Source of the DNA: an uncultured Lachnospiraceae bacterium
GTDB lineage: Bacteria > Bacillota > Clostridia > Lachnospirales > Lachnospiraceae
NCBI GenBank assembly: GCA_910578405.1
Contig: CAJTQO010000011.1
Span: 1 to 27,513 of the forward strand
Length of the DNA stretch: 27,513 nt
Direction of reading: 5' to 3'
The first letter of the stretch is position 1. Every line of letters starts with the position of its first letter. The position numbers and the translations under genes are program-made. Below are positions 15,502 to 23,977 of the stretch, piece by piece. The notes beneath the pieces were generated by a model, which worked only from the letters and a program-made list of their open reading frames with translations, had not been told where the DNA came from and made no database searches.

Positions 15502-17184
15502 ATGCAGCTTACAGGCGCACAGATCGTAGTGGAATGTTTAAAAGAACAGAAGGTAGATACAGTGTTTGGCTATCCGGGCGGGACAATTTTAAATGTATAC
15601 GACGCATTATACCAGCATAAAGAAGAAATCACCCATATTCTGACCTCCCATGAACAAGGGGCGGCCCATGCGGCGGACGGTTATGCAAGAGCCACCGGGA
15701 AAGTGGGGGTATGTCTGGCAACCAGCGGGCCTGGGGCTACCAACCTGGTGACAGGCATTGCCACAGCTTATATGGATTCGGTGCCGATGGTGGCGATTAC
15801 CTGTAATGTGAACCTGCCGCTGCTTGGAAAGGATTCCTTCCAGGAGGTGGATATTGCGGGCGTTACTATGCCTATTACCAAACACGGCTATATTGTTAAA
15901 GATATAACGATACTGGCGGAGACGATACGCAAGGCATTTAAGATTGCAAAAAGCGGCCGTCCAGGCCCGGTATTGGTGGATATTACGAAAGATGTGACGG
16001 CCAATGTCTGCGAATATGAATGGGTGGAGCCCAAAGAGGAGCCGGAAGCAAAACAATACACCGAGGCCGATGTGGAGAAAGCATTGGAGCTGATACAGGC
16101 AGCGCAAAAGCCTTATATTTATGTAGGGGGCGGCGCCGTGATTTCAGGGGCGGCGCAAGAGGTGACGGCTTTTGCCAAAAAGCTGGATGCCCCAGTTTGT
16201 GATACACTGATGGGAAAAGGAGCCTTTGACGGGCATGACGCCCTTTACACAGGCATGATAGGTATGCATGGCACAAAAACTTCTAATTTCGGCGTGAGTG
16301 AATGTGATTTGTTGATTGCGCTGGGAGCAAGATTTTCCGACCGTGTAGTCGGCAATCCGCAAAAGTTTGCATCCAACGCCAAAGTGCTGCATATAGATGT
16401 GGATGCGGCGGAAATCAATAAAAATATCCGTACGGACGCTTCTATTGTGGGTGATTTAAAAGAAATCCTTACGGTTTTAAACGAGAGGATGAAGCAAGGG
16501 GAGCATACGCAATGGCTGCGTCATATCCAGGAAATGAAGGAAAAATATCCGTTGAATTATGACGCCAGCGTTCTGTCCTGCCCATATGTGATAGAGGAAT
16601 TGGACCGCATCACAAAAGGGGATGCGATTGTGACTACAGATGTGGGGCAGCACCAGATGTGGGCGGCGCAATATTATAAATATTCTAAGCCAAGGACTTT
16701 TTTAAGCTCTGGCGGTCTTGGGACGATGGGGTATGGCCTGGGGGCATGTATCGGCGCGAAGATGGGCAGGCAGGATAAGCTCTGTGTCAACATTGCAGGT
16801 GACGGCTGTTTCCGCATGAATATGAATGAACTGGCAACGGCAAGCCGCTACCATATACCAGTGATACAGATTGTCATTAATAACCATGTGCTTGGGATGG
16901 TGCGTCAGTGGCAGACATTGTTTTACGGACAACGGTATTCCCAGACCATCTTAAACGATAAGGTGGATTTCTGCAAAGTGGCGGAAGGACTTGGATGTGA
17001 GGCAATCCGTGTAACAACGAAAGAGGAAGTGGCGCCTGCAATAGAAAAGGCCATTGCATACAATGGCCCGGTATTGATTGAGTGCGTCATTCCGGAAGAT
17101 GATAAGGTATTTCCGATGGTGCCTGCAGGGGCTCCTATCAGTGAAGCATTTGACGAAACGGACATGAAAGAAATGGATGCCTGA
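15502..17184 (+). CDS. ilvB: Acetolactate synthase large subunit
   Basis: This 560-residue thiamine-diphosphate enzyme makes acetolactate from pyruvate, or acetohydroxybutyrate from pyruvate and 2-oxobutyrate, in valine/isoleucine synthesis. Key features are GYPGGTILNVYDAL near 23-36, the catalytic Glu51 in LTSHEQGAAH, and the thiamine-binding GDG...NN motif (about 433-461, IAGDGCFRMNMNEL through VINNH). It is of the anabolic FAD-containing type by overall pattern. I chose ATG 15502 (AGGAGG nine bases upstream, standard N-terminus MQLTGAQIVVECLK); the frame is open back into the leader repeats but that part is not protein-like. No ilvN regulatory subunit follows. The gene ends at a strong terminator. 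Confidence 0.96.
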   Translation: MQLTGAQIVVECLKEQKVDTVFGYPGGTILNVYDALYQHKEEITHILTSHEQGAAHAADGYARATGKVGVCLATSGPGATNLVTGIATAYMDSVPMVAITCNVNLPLLGKDSFQEVDIAGVTMPITKHGYIVKDITILAETIRKAFKIAKSGRPGPVLVDITKDVTANVCEYEWVEPKEEPEAKQYTEADVEKALELIQAAQKPYIYVGGGAVISGAAQEVTAFAKKLDAPVCDTLMGKGAFDGHDALYTGMIGMHGTKTSNFGVSECDLLIALGARFSDRVVGNPQKFASNAKVLHIDVDAAEINKNIRTDASIVGDLKEILTVLNERMKQGEHTQWLRHIQEMKEKYPLNYDASVLSCPYVIEELDRITKGDAIVTTDVGQHQMWAAQYYKYSKPRTFLSSGGLGTMGYGLGACIGAKMGRQDKLCVNIAGDGCFRMNMNELATASRYHIPVIQIVINNHVLGMVRQWQTLFYGQRYSQTILNDKVDFCKVAEGLGCEAIRVTTKEEVAPAIEKAIAYNGPVLIECVIPEDDKVFPMVPAGAPISEAFDETDMKEMDA

Positions 17185-17214
17185 AAAGAAAAGCCGCTAT
17201 ACATATTGGAATGG

Positions 17215-17254
17215 AATTGTGGGACAAGAGAAAGGGAATGTCCCACAATTTTTC
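17215..17254 (+). terminator. Rho-independent terminator after ilvB
   Basis: A perfect 12-bp stem AATTGTGGGACA (17215-17226) / TGTCCCACAATT (17239-17250) is followed by a T-rich tail. It sits between the converging ilvB and MFS genes and may also serve the latter weakly. Confidence 0.92.
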
Positions 17255-17258
17255 TGTT

Positions 17259-18431
17259 CTATCTCCTGCCTTTGCGGAAACTCAATCCGGTGAAAATCAA
17301 AATGGAAGAACCGAAAAGGGTTAGTAAAATAACTGCGCCCAGCATGGCATGTATGCCAAAACGGTCTTGCAGCAAACCGCCCAGGACATTTCCAATCATG
17401 GAACCGATGCCTGAAGTCATAATTCCAATCAGGGTCTGTCCCATCATTTCGTCCTCACTGTCGCAGGCTTCTGCCACATAGTATGTTAAGAATGCGGTGA
17501 GCAGGCCATAAGTAACGCTTTGGAACAACATGCCAAAAAACAAAACGGCTATATTGCCGGCAATGCAGATTAGTGTATTACGCAATATATAGCAAACGCC
17601 GGCAACGATAACCAGATTCATGGCATCGTATTTTTTCATTAATTTGTGAGTCAGCGCCATGGCAGGCATCTCACTCACTGCCATAATAAATACGGCTGTG
17701 CCGTATATGGAGGTGTCTCCGCCAAGATTTTTCACAATATTAATCAGGTAGGTAGCCAACATGGTAGCGCCGGCAAAATCAAAGGCATACCCTATAAGGA
17801 TTAATGAAAGAGCTTTGTATTTCCTGACAACGGAAAACAGGCTGCCGGCTTTCCTTCCTGCCTGGGTTTGGCCTTCCTGTTTCGGCAATGAATGAGAGAT
17901 GGCCAGGAAACCAAGGGAGGCGATGGTAAAGATAACAGACAGGATATCCGGGCTAAAATGCTTTAGAAACTGTCCAAGGAAAATGGCGGCTATGGCATAG
18001 GAAATAGAGCCCATTCCTCTGGAAATGCCAAAATTAATCATAGCGCCATTGTGGATATAATCCATAGCCAAAGCGGACAGCAGCGGAATGATGCAGGCCG
18101 AAATGCATAGAAGCCCCATATAACAAACCACCAGTACGCCGGAAGGGGCCTTGGTATAAGAGAGCAGCAAAAACACAACAAAGGACAGGATAAATAAAAA
18201 GTCTAACAAGCGTTGTATGGTCAGGTTTTTGTATTTTTGCGGTAAGGATGAAACCAATGGGGATACAGGAATCATCAAAACGCAGCTACTTCCTGTAACC
18301 AGGCCAATCATGGTATTGGACAGCCCTTTGTGCTGCAAATAGATTGCTACGTATCCGCAGACAGTACATGCACAGCACCAGTAACATATGTGCAGCAGAT
18401 TGTATTTTAGTTGCAAGTGTTTCGTTTCCAT
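17259..18431 (-). CDS. MFS transporter (LacY/PucC-like MFS_1_like type)
   Basis: This 390-residue membrane protein has about twelve hydrophobic helices in two halves, split by a charged loop around residues 188-203 (LPKQEGQTQAGRKAG). The opening (LLHICYWCCACTVCGYVAIYLQHKGLSNTMIGL) and GISRGMGSISYAIAA resemble the LacY-related or nucleoside/sugar symporter branch of the major facilitator superfamily. The substrate cannot be told from the sequence. AAGGAG lies nine bases upstream of the ATG. It has its own divergent promoter, shared control region with the L,D-transpeptidase gene and a terminator-containing gap downstream, so it is monocistronic. Confidence 0.85.
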   Translation of the reverse strand: METKHLQLKYNLLHICYWCCACTVCGYVAIYLQHKGLSNTMIGLVTGSSCVLMIPVSPLVSSLPQKYKNLTIQRLLDFLFILSFVVFLLLSYTKAPSGVLVVCYMGLLCISACIIPLLSALAMDYIHNGAMINFGISRGMGSISYAIAAIFLGQFLKHFSPDILSVIFTIASLGFLAISHSLPKQEGQTQAGRKAGSLFSVVRKYKALSLILIGYAFDFAGATMLATYLINIVKNLGGDTSIYGTAVFIMAVSEMPAMALTHKLMKKYDAMNLVIVAGVCYILRNTLICIAGNIAVLFFGMLFQSVTYGLLTAFLTYYVAEACDSEDEMMGQTLIGIMTSGIGSMIGNVLGGLLQDRFGIHAMLGAVILLTLFGSSILIFTGLSFRKGRR

Positions 18432-18492
18432 GGGTAGGATCTCCTTTGCAGAATATAATGTAATTTCTTTCCTTTTAAAAGGGCTATTTGAT

Positions 18493-18522
18493 ATGATAAG
18501 GTATGGCAGACAGGTTTGTCAA
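18493..18522 (-). promoter_or_regulatory. Promoter of the MFS transporter
   Basis: On the minus strand TTGACA (18522-18517), an 18-base spacer and TATCAT (18498-18493). Confidence 0.6.
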
Positions 18523-18525
18523 TGC

Positions 18526-18579
18526 ATTCCGAAAGAATGGGAAAGTATTCTTTAAGAATGGGAAGCATTCTTTTCTGCA
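18526..18579. promoter_or_regulatory. Phased ATTC/GAAT repeat between divergent promoters, candidate operator array
   Basis: ATTC-n5-GAAT palindromes lie at 18526-18538 and 18547-18559 (the second perfect: ATTCTT-T-AAGAAT), with another ATTCTT at 18567. Starts are 21 and 20 bases apart, about two helix turns, with near-identical spacers (GGGAAAGT, GGGAAGC). The array lies between the MFS -35 and the -35 region of the L,D-transpeptidase, the right place for a shared regulator. The regulator is unknown. Confidence 0.55.
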
Positions 18580-18596
18580 GTAAGCTGTGCTATAAT
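18568..18596 (+). promoter_or_regulatory. Promoter of the L,D-transpeptidase gene
   Basis: TATAAT (18591-18596) preceded by TGC makes an extended -10. The -35 position (TTCTTT) is poor and overlaps the last repeat of the ATTC/GAAT array, which fits an activator- or repressor-controlled promoter. Confidence 0.55.
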
Positions 18597-18645
18597 GGCA
18601 TAATGAAAACAGCTCTTTAAAGAGGGAATCATTAGAAGATTTTGG

Positions 18646-20211
18646 ATGAAGGGAAATATGAAAAAAAGGCAGATAAAAGAGAAAACAAAGAAAAATACGG
18701 AAATAAAAGAAGTAGTGGTTACAGAGCTGGATGAAGAGGAAGGGGACACGGGCCAGCTTATTTTGCAAGAAGAAGCAGCCAATCGGCAGAAGGGGAAAAA
18801 TTATGGGAAAACCATGGGCAGGGCTGCTGCATGGGCGCTTTTGGCTGTGGCTTTGGCATGTGCGGTATTGTCCGGATTTTATATCGCCCTGGCGGAGTAT
18901 TATAAAGACGGTTTTAGTTACGGCACTTGGATTAATGGCATTTATTGCACCGGGAAGAGCGTGGAGGAAGTGGAACGGGAACTTTTGCAGGGCTGTTCCT
19001 ATGATGGGCTTACAGTATATGACAGAGTGGGAGCGGCTTACCGGATTACGCCGGAAGACATAGGCTATGCTTTCAGCTTTGAAAAGGCGCTTAGGAATTA
19101 TCTGGAAGAACAGAATCCTTATTTATGGGGAAAAAATCTGGGGGCGGCAAGGGAAAGGAAGCTGCTGCCTGTGGTTTCCTATGAAGAGGAAGAACTGTTG
19201 GCAGTTTTGGAACGGATTCCGGATTATGCGGATCCGCGCACGGATGCAGACAGGGGCGTGGAAATAAGAAAAACGGCAGGGGGTTATGTTTTGTCCGATG
19301 AACGCAGACATGTGTTGGATAAAAGGAAAGCTGTGGAAGAAGTGGAAAGAGCGTTATTCTCTTTTGAAACACAGGTCAGCCTGGCGGAAACGGGCTGTTA
19401 TGCGGATTTGCCATATGACAGCATAATGGAGCAGGAGCTGAAACGGTGGAGACAGATTGAGGAATTTCAGGATTGCCGCATTGTTTATCAGTTTGGAGAG
19501 CAGAAAGTCCCGGTGGACGCTTCGGTGGTTTGTGATTGGATAGCCATGGATGAGGAGGGAAATTTTCTGACGGATGAGGAAGGGAAGCTGGCGCCGGATG
19601 ATGGGAAAATAGAGGCGTTTGTGGAAAAACTGGCAGATGAATATGATACGTTAGGGCGTCCCAGGACATTTCGGACTACCAGAGGGGAAGTTATTACGGT
19701 AGAGGGAGGCATATATGGGAGCAAAATAGACCGTAAGGCGGAAAAGGCATATTTAAAGCAGGCATTCCGGGAAAGGGCGGCGCAAATCCATGAGCCGGCT
19801 TACCTGCAGAAAGGGTGGGCGGCAGGGAAAAACGATATTGGTGACACATATATTGAAGTGGATATGACAAGGCAGATGATGTATTATTATAAGGATGGGA
19901 AGCTGGAGGTGGAGACGCCTATTGTCACAGGAAACACGGGACGCCGGATGGGGACGCCGGAAGGCGTGAATTATGTATATGGCAAGGCGAAGAACCGTAT
20001 CCTTAGAGGGCCTGGTTACGCTTCCCATGTGAATTTCTGGATGCCTGTGAAAGGGAATATCGGCATCCATGACGCCGCATGGCGCAGTGAATACGGCGGG
20101 GAAATCTATAAAACAGGAGGTTCCCATGGCTGTATCAATACGCCTTATGAAGCTATGAGCAAGCTGTATGAGATGGCGGAAGTGGGGACGCCTGTGGTGA
20201 TGTTTTACTGA
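18646..20211 (+). CDS. L,D-transpeptidase with PG-binding domain (YkuD family)
   Basis: This 521-residue membrane-anchored enzyme should cross-link peptidoglycan through 3-3 bonds or attach proteins to it. A charged cytoplasmic N-terminus (1-58) is followed by one membrane helix (about 60-83) and an outer region resembling the PG_binding_4 domain (about 95-340). The C-terminal YkuD catalytic domain (about 395-521) has His475 in GIHDAAW and the catalytic Cys496 in SHGCINTP. Two starts are possible: ATG 18646 or ATG 18658, which has GGGAA just upstream; the choice changes only four residues. It is divergent from an MFS gene, and a GNAT gene follows 28 bases on, so the two may be cotranscribed. 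Confidence 0.93.
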   Translation: MKGNMKKRQIKEKTKKNTEIKEVVVTELDEEEGDTGQLILQEEAANRQKGKNYGKTMGRAAAWALLAVALACAVLSGFYIALAEYYKDGFSYGTWINGIYCTGKSVEEVERELLQGCSYDGLTVYDRVGAAYRITPEDIGYAFSFEKALRNYLEEQNPYLWGKNLGAARERKLLPVVSYEEEELLAVLERIPDYADPRTDADRGVEIRKTAGGYVLSDERRHVLDKRKAVEEVERALFSFETQVSLAETGCYADLPYDSIMEQELKRWRQIEEFQDCRIVYQFGEQKVPVDASVVCDWIAMDEEGNFLTDEEGKLAPDDGKIEAFVEKLADEYDTLGRPRTFRTTRGEVITVEGGIYGSKIDRKAEKAYLKQAFRERAAQIHEPAYLQKGWAAGKNDIGDTYIEVDMTRQMMYYYKDGKLEVETPIVTGNTGRRMGTPEGVNYVYGKAKNRILRGPGYASHVNFWMPVKGNIGIHDAAWRSEYGGEIYKTGGSHGCINTPYEAMSKLYEMAEVGTPVVMFY

Positions 20212-20239
20212 AATTTTTTTGATGCGGGAGGGGCGGGGA

Positions 20240-20731
20240 ATGGAGAAATTTCGAATCAGTTATGCAGAAAAGAAGGATTTGCCGCGGATTTTGCAGATAT
20301 ATGACTATGCCCGGGAATTTATGAAAGCAACAGGAAACGCAAGCCAGTGGAAGGATAATTTTCCGCCGGAAACCTTACTTATTCAGGATATTTTGGAAAA
20401 ACAATTATATGTTGTGAAAAGCGGGGAAGAGATACATGGCTGCTTTGCTTTTATCCTGGGGAAAGAACCTGCCTATGCGCAACTGGAAGGCGGTGAATGG
20501 CGTTTGGATACGGAATACGGGACAATGCACCGTGTGGCGGGGGATGGGAGGACGCATGGTCTTTTTGACGCAATGGTGGCGTTTTGTTGGGAAAAAATCA
20601 AACATGTAAGGATAGATACCCATGCGGATAATCACATTATGCAGCGTCTCATTAGCAGACAGGGATTCAAACGGTGCGGAATCATTTACGTTGCGGATGG
20701 TTCCCCGCGGATTGTATATGAGAAAATATAA
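20240..20731 (+). CDS. GNAT-family N-acetyltransferase
   Basis: The 163-residue cytoplasmic protein has the GNAT layout: an N-terminal strand and helix (FRISYAEKKDLPRILQIYDYAREFM), a central acetyl-CoA-binding helix region (HRVAGDGRTHGLFDAMVAFC) and the C-terminal DTHADNHIMQRLISRQGFKRCGIIYV. The acetyl-CoA loop lacks the usual Q/RxxGxG/A spacing, so activity is not guaranteed. The acceptor substrate is unknown. I chose ATG 20240, which follows a strong GGGAGGGG site, rather than earlier in-frame starts. It lies 28 bases behind the L,D-transpeptidase gene; a functional link to cell-wall chemistry would be speculative. Confidence 0.85.
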   Translation: MEKFRISYAEKKDLPRILQIYDYAREFMKATGNASQWKDNFPPETLLIQDILEKQLYVVKSGEEIHGCFAFILGKEPAYAQLEGGEWRLDTEYGTMHRVAGDGRTHGLFDAMVAFCWEKIKHVRIDTHADNHIMQRLISRQGFKRCGIIYVADGSPRIVYEKI

Positions 20732-20790
20732 TCTGGTTTGAGCGCTTTTTGGCATATTTCCGCTTTTGCTTTACCATTTTACAATAACAG

Positions 20791-20819
20791 TTGACGAACC
20801 GTATCTATGGGGGTAAAAT
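20791..20819 (+). promoter_or_regulatory. Promoter of serC-serA
   Basis: TTGACG (20791-20796), a 17-base spacer and TAAAAT (20814-20819), followed by a leader of about 50 bases. No T-box or riboswitch is visible in the leader. Confidence 0.72.
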
Positions 20820-20876
20820 GAAATTTATGTATAAAATGTAGCATTAAAGTGTATGAATATACAGGAGGAAGGAAAA

Positions 20877-21959
20877 GTGTCCAGAGTTTATAATTTTTCG
20901 GCAGGCCCGGCAGTCCTGCCTGAGGAAGTGTTAAAAGAGGCTGCAGAGGAGATGTTGGATTACAAAGGGACGGGCATGTCCGTGATGGAAATGAGCCATC
21001 GTTCCAAGGCATATGACACCATTATTAAGGAAGCGGAAGCGGATTTAAGGGAACTGATGGATATTCCCGACAACTATAAGGTGTTGTTCCTGCAGGGAGG
21101 GGCGAGCCAACAGTTTGCCATGATTCCAATGAACTTAATGAAGAACCGAAAAGCCGCCTATATTGTGACCGGGCAGTGGGCAAAGAAGGCATACCAGGAA
21201 GCCAAACTCTATGGGGAAGCGGTAGAGGTTGCATCCTCGGCGGACCAGACTTTTTCTTATATCCCCGATTGCTCTGACTTGGATATCCCGGAAGATGCGG
21301 ATTATGTTTACATATGTGAAAATAATACGATTTACGGCACAAAATTTAAGACTTTGCCCAATGTCAAAGGCCATACGCTGGTAGCGGACGTATCTTCCTG
21401 CTTCCTGTCAGAGCCGGTGGATGTGGCTAAATATGGCGTGATTTACGGCGGCGTGCAGAAGAACATTGGCCCTGCCGGAGTCGTGATTGTAATTATCAGG
21501 GAAGATCTGGTGACAGAGGAAACGCTGCCTGGCACGCCTACAATGTTAAAATACAAAACCCATGCAGATGCGGAGTCCCTTTATAATACACCTCCGGCTT
21601 ATGGGATTTATATATGCGGTAAAGTGTTTAAATGGCTGAAAAAGCAGGGTGGCCTTTCGGCAATGAAGGAATATAATGAAAAGAAAGCAAAGATTCTCTA
21701 CGATTTCCTGGACGAAAGCAGTTTGTTTAAAGGCACGGTAAAGAAGGAAGACCGCTCGTTGATGAATGTGCCTTTTGTGACCGGAAATGGGGACTTGGAC
21801 GCCAAGTTTGTAAAAGAGGCAAAGGAAGCGGGCTTTGAAAACCTGAAAGGCCACAGGAGCGTAGGCGGTATGCGTGCCAGCATTTACAATGCCATGCCAA
21901 TAGAGGGCGTGGAGAAGCTGGTGGAATTTATGAAGAAATTTGAAGCGGAGAATCACTGA
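20877..21959 (+). CDS. serC: Phosphoserine aminotransferase
   Basis: This 360-residue PLP enzyme transaminates 3-phosphohydroxypyruvate with glutamate to phosphoserine, the second step of serine synthesis; it may also act in PLP synthesis. Signature stretches are YNFSAGPAVLPEEVL at the start, FLQGGASQQFAM, and GVQKNIGPAG with the PLP-binding Lys195. The C-terminus has GHRSVGGMRASIYNA. Length matches the family (E. coli about 362). I chose GTG 20877 because AGGAGG lies eight bases upstream and the family N-terminus begins there; the in-frame ATG at 20853 precedes the ribosome binding site. serA follows 25 bases on in the same operon. Confidence 0.96.
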   Translation: MSRVYNFSAGPAVLPEEVLKEAAEEMLDYKGTGMSVMEMSHRSKAYDTIIKEAEADLRELMDIPDNYKVLFLQGGASQQFAMIPMNLMKNRKAAYIVTGQWAKKAYQEAKLYGEAVEVASSADQTFSYIPDCSDLDIPEDADYVYICENNTIYGTKFKTLPNVKGHTLVADVSSCFLSEPVDVAKYGVIYGGVQKNIGPAGVVIVIIREDLVTEETLPGTPTMLKYKTHADAESLYNTPPAYGIYICGKVFKWLKKQGGLSAMKEYNEKKAKILYDFLDESSLFKGTVKKEDRSLMNVPFVTGNGDLDAKFVKEAKEAGFENLKGHRSVGGMRASIYNAMPIEGVEKLVEFMKKFEAENH

Positions 21960-21984
21960 AAATATAGCGGGAAGGATGAAAAAC

Positions 21985-23148
21985 ATGTTTAAATATCAAT
22001 GCTTAAACCCCATAGCGGCAGTGGGGTTGGAACGGTTTACGGATTTATATGAAAAGACGGAAAAGGGAGAGGAAGCGGACGGTATCCTCGTGCGCAGCGC
22101 CTCCATGCATGATATGGAACTGCCGGATAACCTTCTGGCAGTGGCCAGGGCAGGGGCAGGCGTTAATAATATCCCTTTGGAAAAATGCGCGGAAAAAGGC
22201 ATTGTTGTGTTTAACACTCCAGGGGCAAATGCCAATGGGGTAAAAGAAATGGTCATTGCCGGGATGCTGTTAGCAAGCCGGGACATTGTTGGCGGCATCA
22301 ATTGGGTTTCAGCCAATAAAGACGATCCGGACATTGCCAAAACGGCGGAAAAGGCAAAGAAGAACTTTGCAGGCACTGAGCTGCAGGACAAAAAGCTGGG
22401 CGTGATTGGCTTGGGGGCTATCGGTGTAAAAGTGGCAAATGTGGCAAAACATATGGGCATGGAAGTATATGGCTATGACCCTTATGTATCCGTTCATGCG
22501 GCATGGAATTTAAGCCGGGACGTGAAACATGCCATGAATGTGGAGGAAATTTACGAAAACTGTGATATTATCACGCTTCATCTTCCGCTGATAGACAGCA
22601 CGAAAGGCATGATAGGCAAAGAGGCCATTGCCAAAATGAAAGACGGCGTGATTCTTCTGAATTTTTCCAGGGATCGTATCGTAAACGAAGAGGAACTTCT
22701 GGAAGGGATTAAAGCGGGCAAAGTCCGCAAGTACGTATCGGATTTTGCCAATCCCACCACGGCAGGGCAGGAGGGCTGCATTGTGATTCCGCACCTTGGC
22801 GCATCCACAGAGGAGTCCGAAGAGAATTGCGCCAAGATGGCAGTGGATCAGTTGATGAACTACCTGCAGAACGGAAATATTGTCAACAGCGTAAATTATC
22901 CGAATTGTGATATGGGCGTCTGCATGCAGGCAGGGCGTATTGCCATTTTCCATAAAAACATTGCTAATATGATTACCAAATTTACCGCATGTTTCGGTGA
23001 TCAGGGCATTAATATTACGGATATGGTGAATAAATCCAAAGGAGAAGTGGCATATACCATGTTGGATTTGGAAAGCCAGATAACGGAGGAAATGATTCAA
23101 AAACTGCAGTCCATCAACGGCGTATTCCGCGTCAGAGTAGTGAAATGA
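21985..23148 (+). CDS. serA: D-3-phosphoglycerate dehydrogenase with C-terminal ACT domain
   Basis: The enzyme oxidises 3-phosphoglycerate with NAD+, the committed step of serine synthesis. The 387-residue sequence has an N-terminal substrate domain (ARAGAGVNNIPLEKCAEKGI), the NAD-binding motif GLGAIGVKVAN with GYDPY, and the catalytic Arg229 (NFSRDRIV) and His270 (IPHLGAST). A final ACT domain (about 318-387, AIFHKNIANMITKFTACFGDQGINI) is a likely site of serine feedback control. I prefer ATG 21985 (GAAGG nine bases upstream) to ATG 21976, which abuts the site; the difference is three residues. It is in an operon with serC. serB is not in the window. Confidence 0.95.
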   Translation: MFKYQCLNPIAAVGLERFTDLYEKTEKGEEADGILVRSASMHDMELPDNLLAVARAGAGVNNIPLEKCAEKGIVVFNTPGANANGVKEMVIAGMLLASRDIVGGINWVSANKDDPDIAKTAEKAKKNFAGTELQDKKLGVIGLGAIGVKVANVAKHMGMEVYGYDPYVSVHAAWNLSRDVKHAMNVEEIYENCDIITLHLPLIDSTKGMIGKEAIAKMKDGVILLNFSRDRIVNEEELLEGIKAGKVRKYVSDFANPTTAGQEGCIVIPHLGASTEESEENCAKMAVDQLMNYLQNGNIVNSVNYPNCDMGVCMQAGRIAIFHKNIANMITKFTACFGDQGINITDMVNKSKGEVAYTMLDLESQITEEMIQKLQSINGVFRVRVVK

Positions 23149-23174
23149 CAGCTAAACGGCATGATTGAGGCAAT

Positions 23175-23906
23175 ATGATAAAAGCGGTTAAGTGGAAAGC
23201 ATGGCTCCCCAAATATCTGCCAAACGGTGGCATGTTGGGCTTCTATTGCATAGCGGCCCGGCTGTTTCGTATAACAGGGAAAAAGGTGGCGGAGCATGAA
23301 AGGGAAAACGGTCTGCTGCTGCAGGGGGAGGGAAGTCCTCTGAGGCAGGGCAGATATATTGAAAACCAGGCAGAGTGGGGAAATATCCGCTTTGGCACAG
23401 TGCGCCGTTCCAATATGGCATATTCCGGATGCGAAATCCTGGCCACTTACAACGCCAGGATTTCACTTGGGGAAGCATTATCGTGGCAGGATATGGCAGG
23501 GCTGATTGCCAGATACGAAAGGAAAGGGGCTGCTTTTTGGGGACTGATTGGTACGTCTCCCAAAGAAATCGCAGCATACTTTAAAGAAAACGGTTATGCC
23601 GTGACGCTGAAATGCCATATGGGGCAGGAGGAACTGGAAGCTTTGGGCAGAGACAGCGATACGTTGATTGTCACTGCATACAATAACCGGAATGACATTA
23701 CCGGACAGATACATACCATCTCCATTACCAAAGACGGATATGGAAATTATGCGCTTCATAATGTCTATGCTTATGACCGTAACCGCCGTTCCTATGTAGC
23801 CAGAGGCGGATATGGCAGCCTTCAGGAGGCCATCCGGAATATGGCGGTGGCTCCTGCCGTGATTTGTGTAATCGGGATTCGGAAAAACAGTAGGAAAGGA
23901 AATTAA
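23175..23906 (+). CDS. Papain-like cysteine peptidase-type protein (C39-like), unassigned
   Basis: The 243-residue protein lacks a clear signal peptide; Leu21-Leu30 is only mildly hydrophobic. The C-terminal two thirds look like a C39-type cysteine peptidase fold: a Cys at the start of a helix (YSGCEILATYNA, Cys86), then GTSPKEIAAYFKENGYAV. A later His (GQIHTISITKDGYG, His180) is followed by YALHNVYAYDRN with Asn196 as a possible third residue. C39-type domains cut leader peptides at double-glycine sites or act as wall enzymes, but no transporter domain or peptide substrate is seen here. The gene lies 26 bases after serA and may be read through from it. It overlaps the open frame of the damaged membrane protein gene that follows. 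Confidence 0.6.
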   Translation: MIKAVKWKAWLPKYLPNGGMLGFYCIAARLFRITGKKVAEHERENGLLLQGEGSPLRQGRYIENQAEWGNIRFGTVRRSNMAYSGCEILATYNARISLGEALSWQDMAGLIARYERKGAAFWGLIGTSPKEIAAYFKENGYAVTLKCHMGQEELEALGRDSDTLIVTAYNNRNDITGQIHTISITKDGYGNYALHNVYAYDRNRRSYVARGGYGSLQEAIRNMAVAPAVICVIGIRKNSRKGN

Positions 23907-23977
23907 AATTTTTTTTCGTAATATTATTTTGTTTTTATATAAGCCCAAGGAGAAATTTTGTTTTAGGGAGTCAGGAG

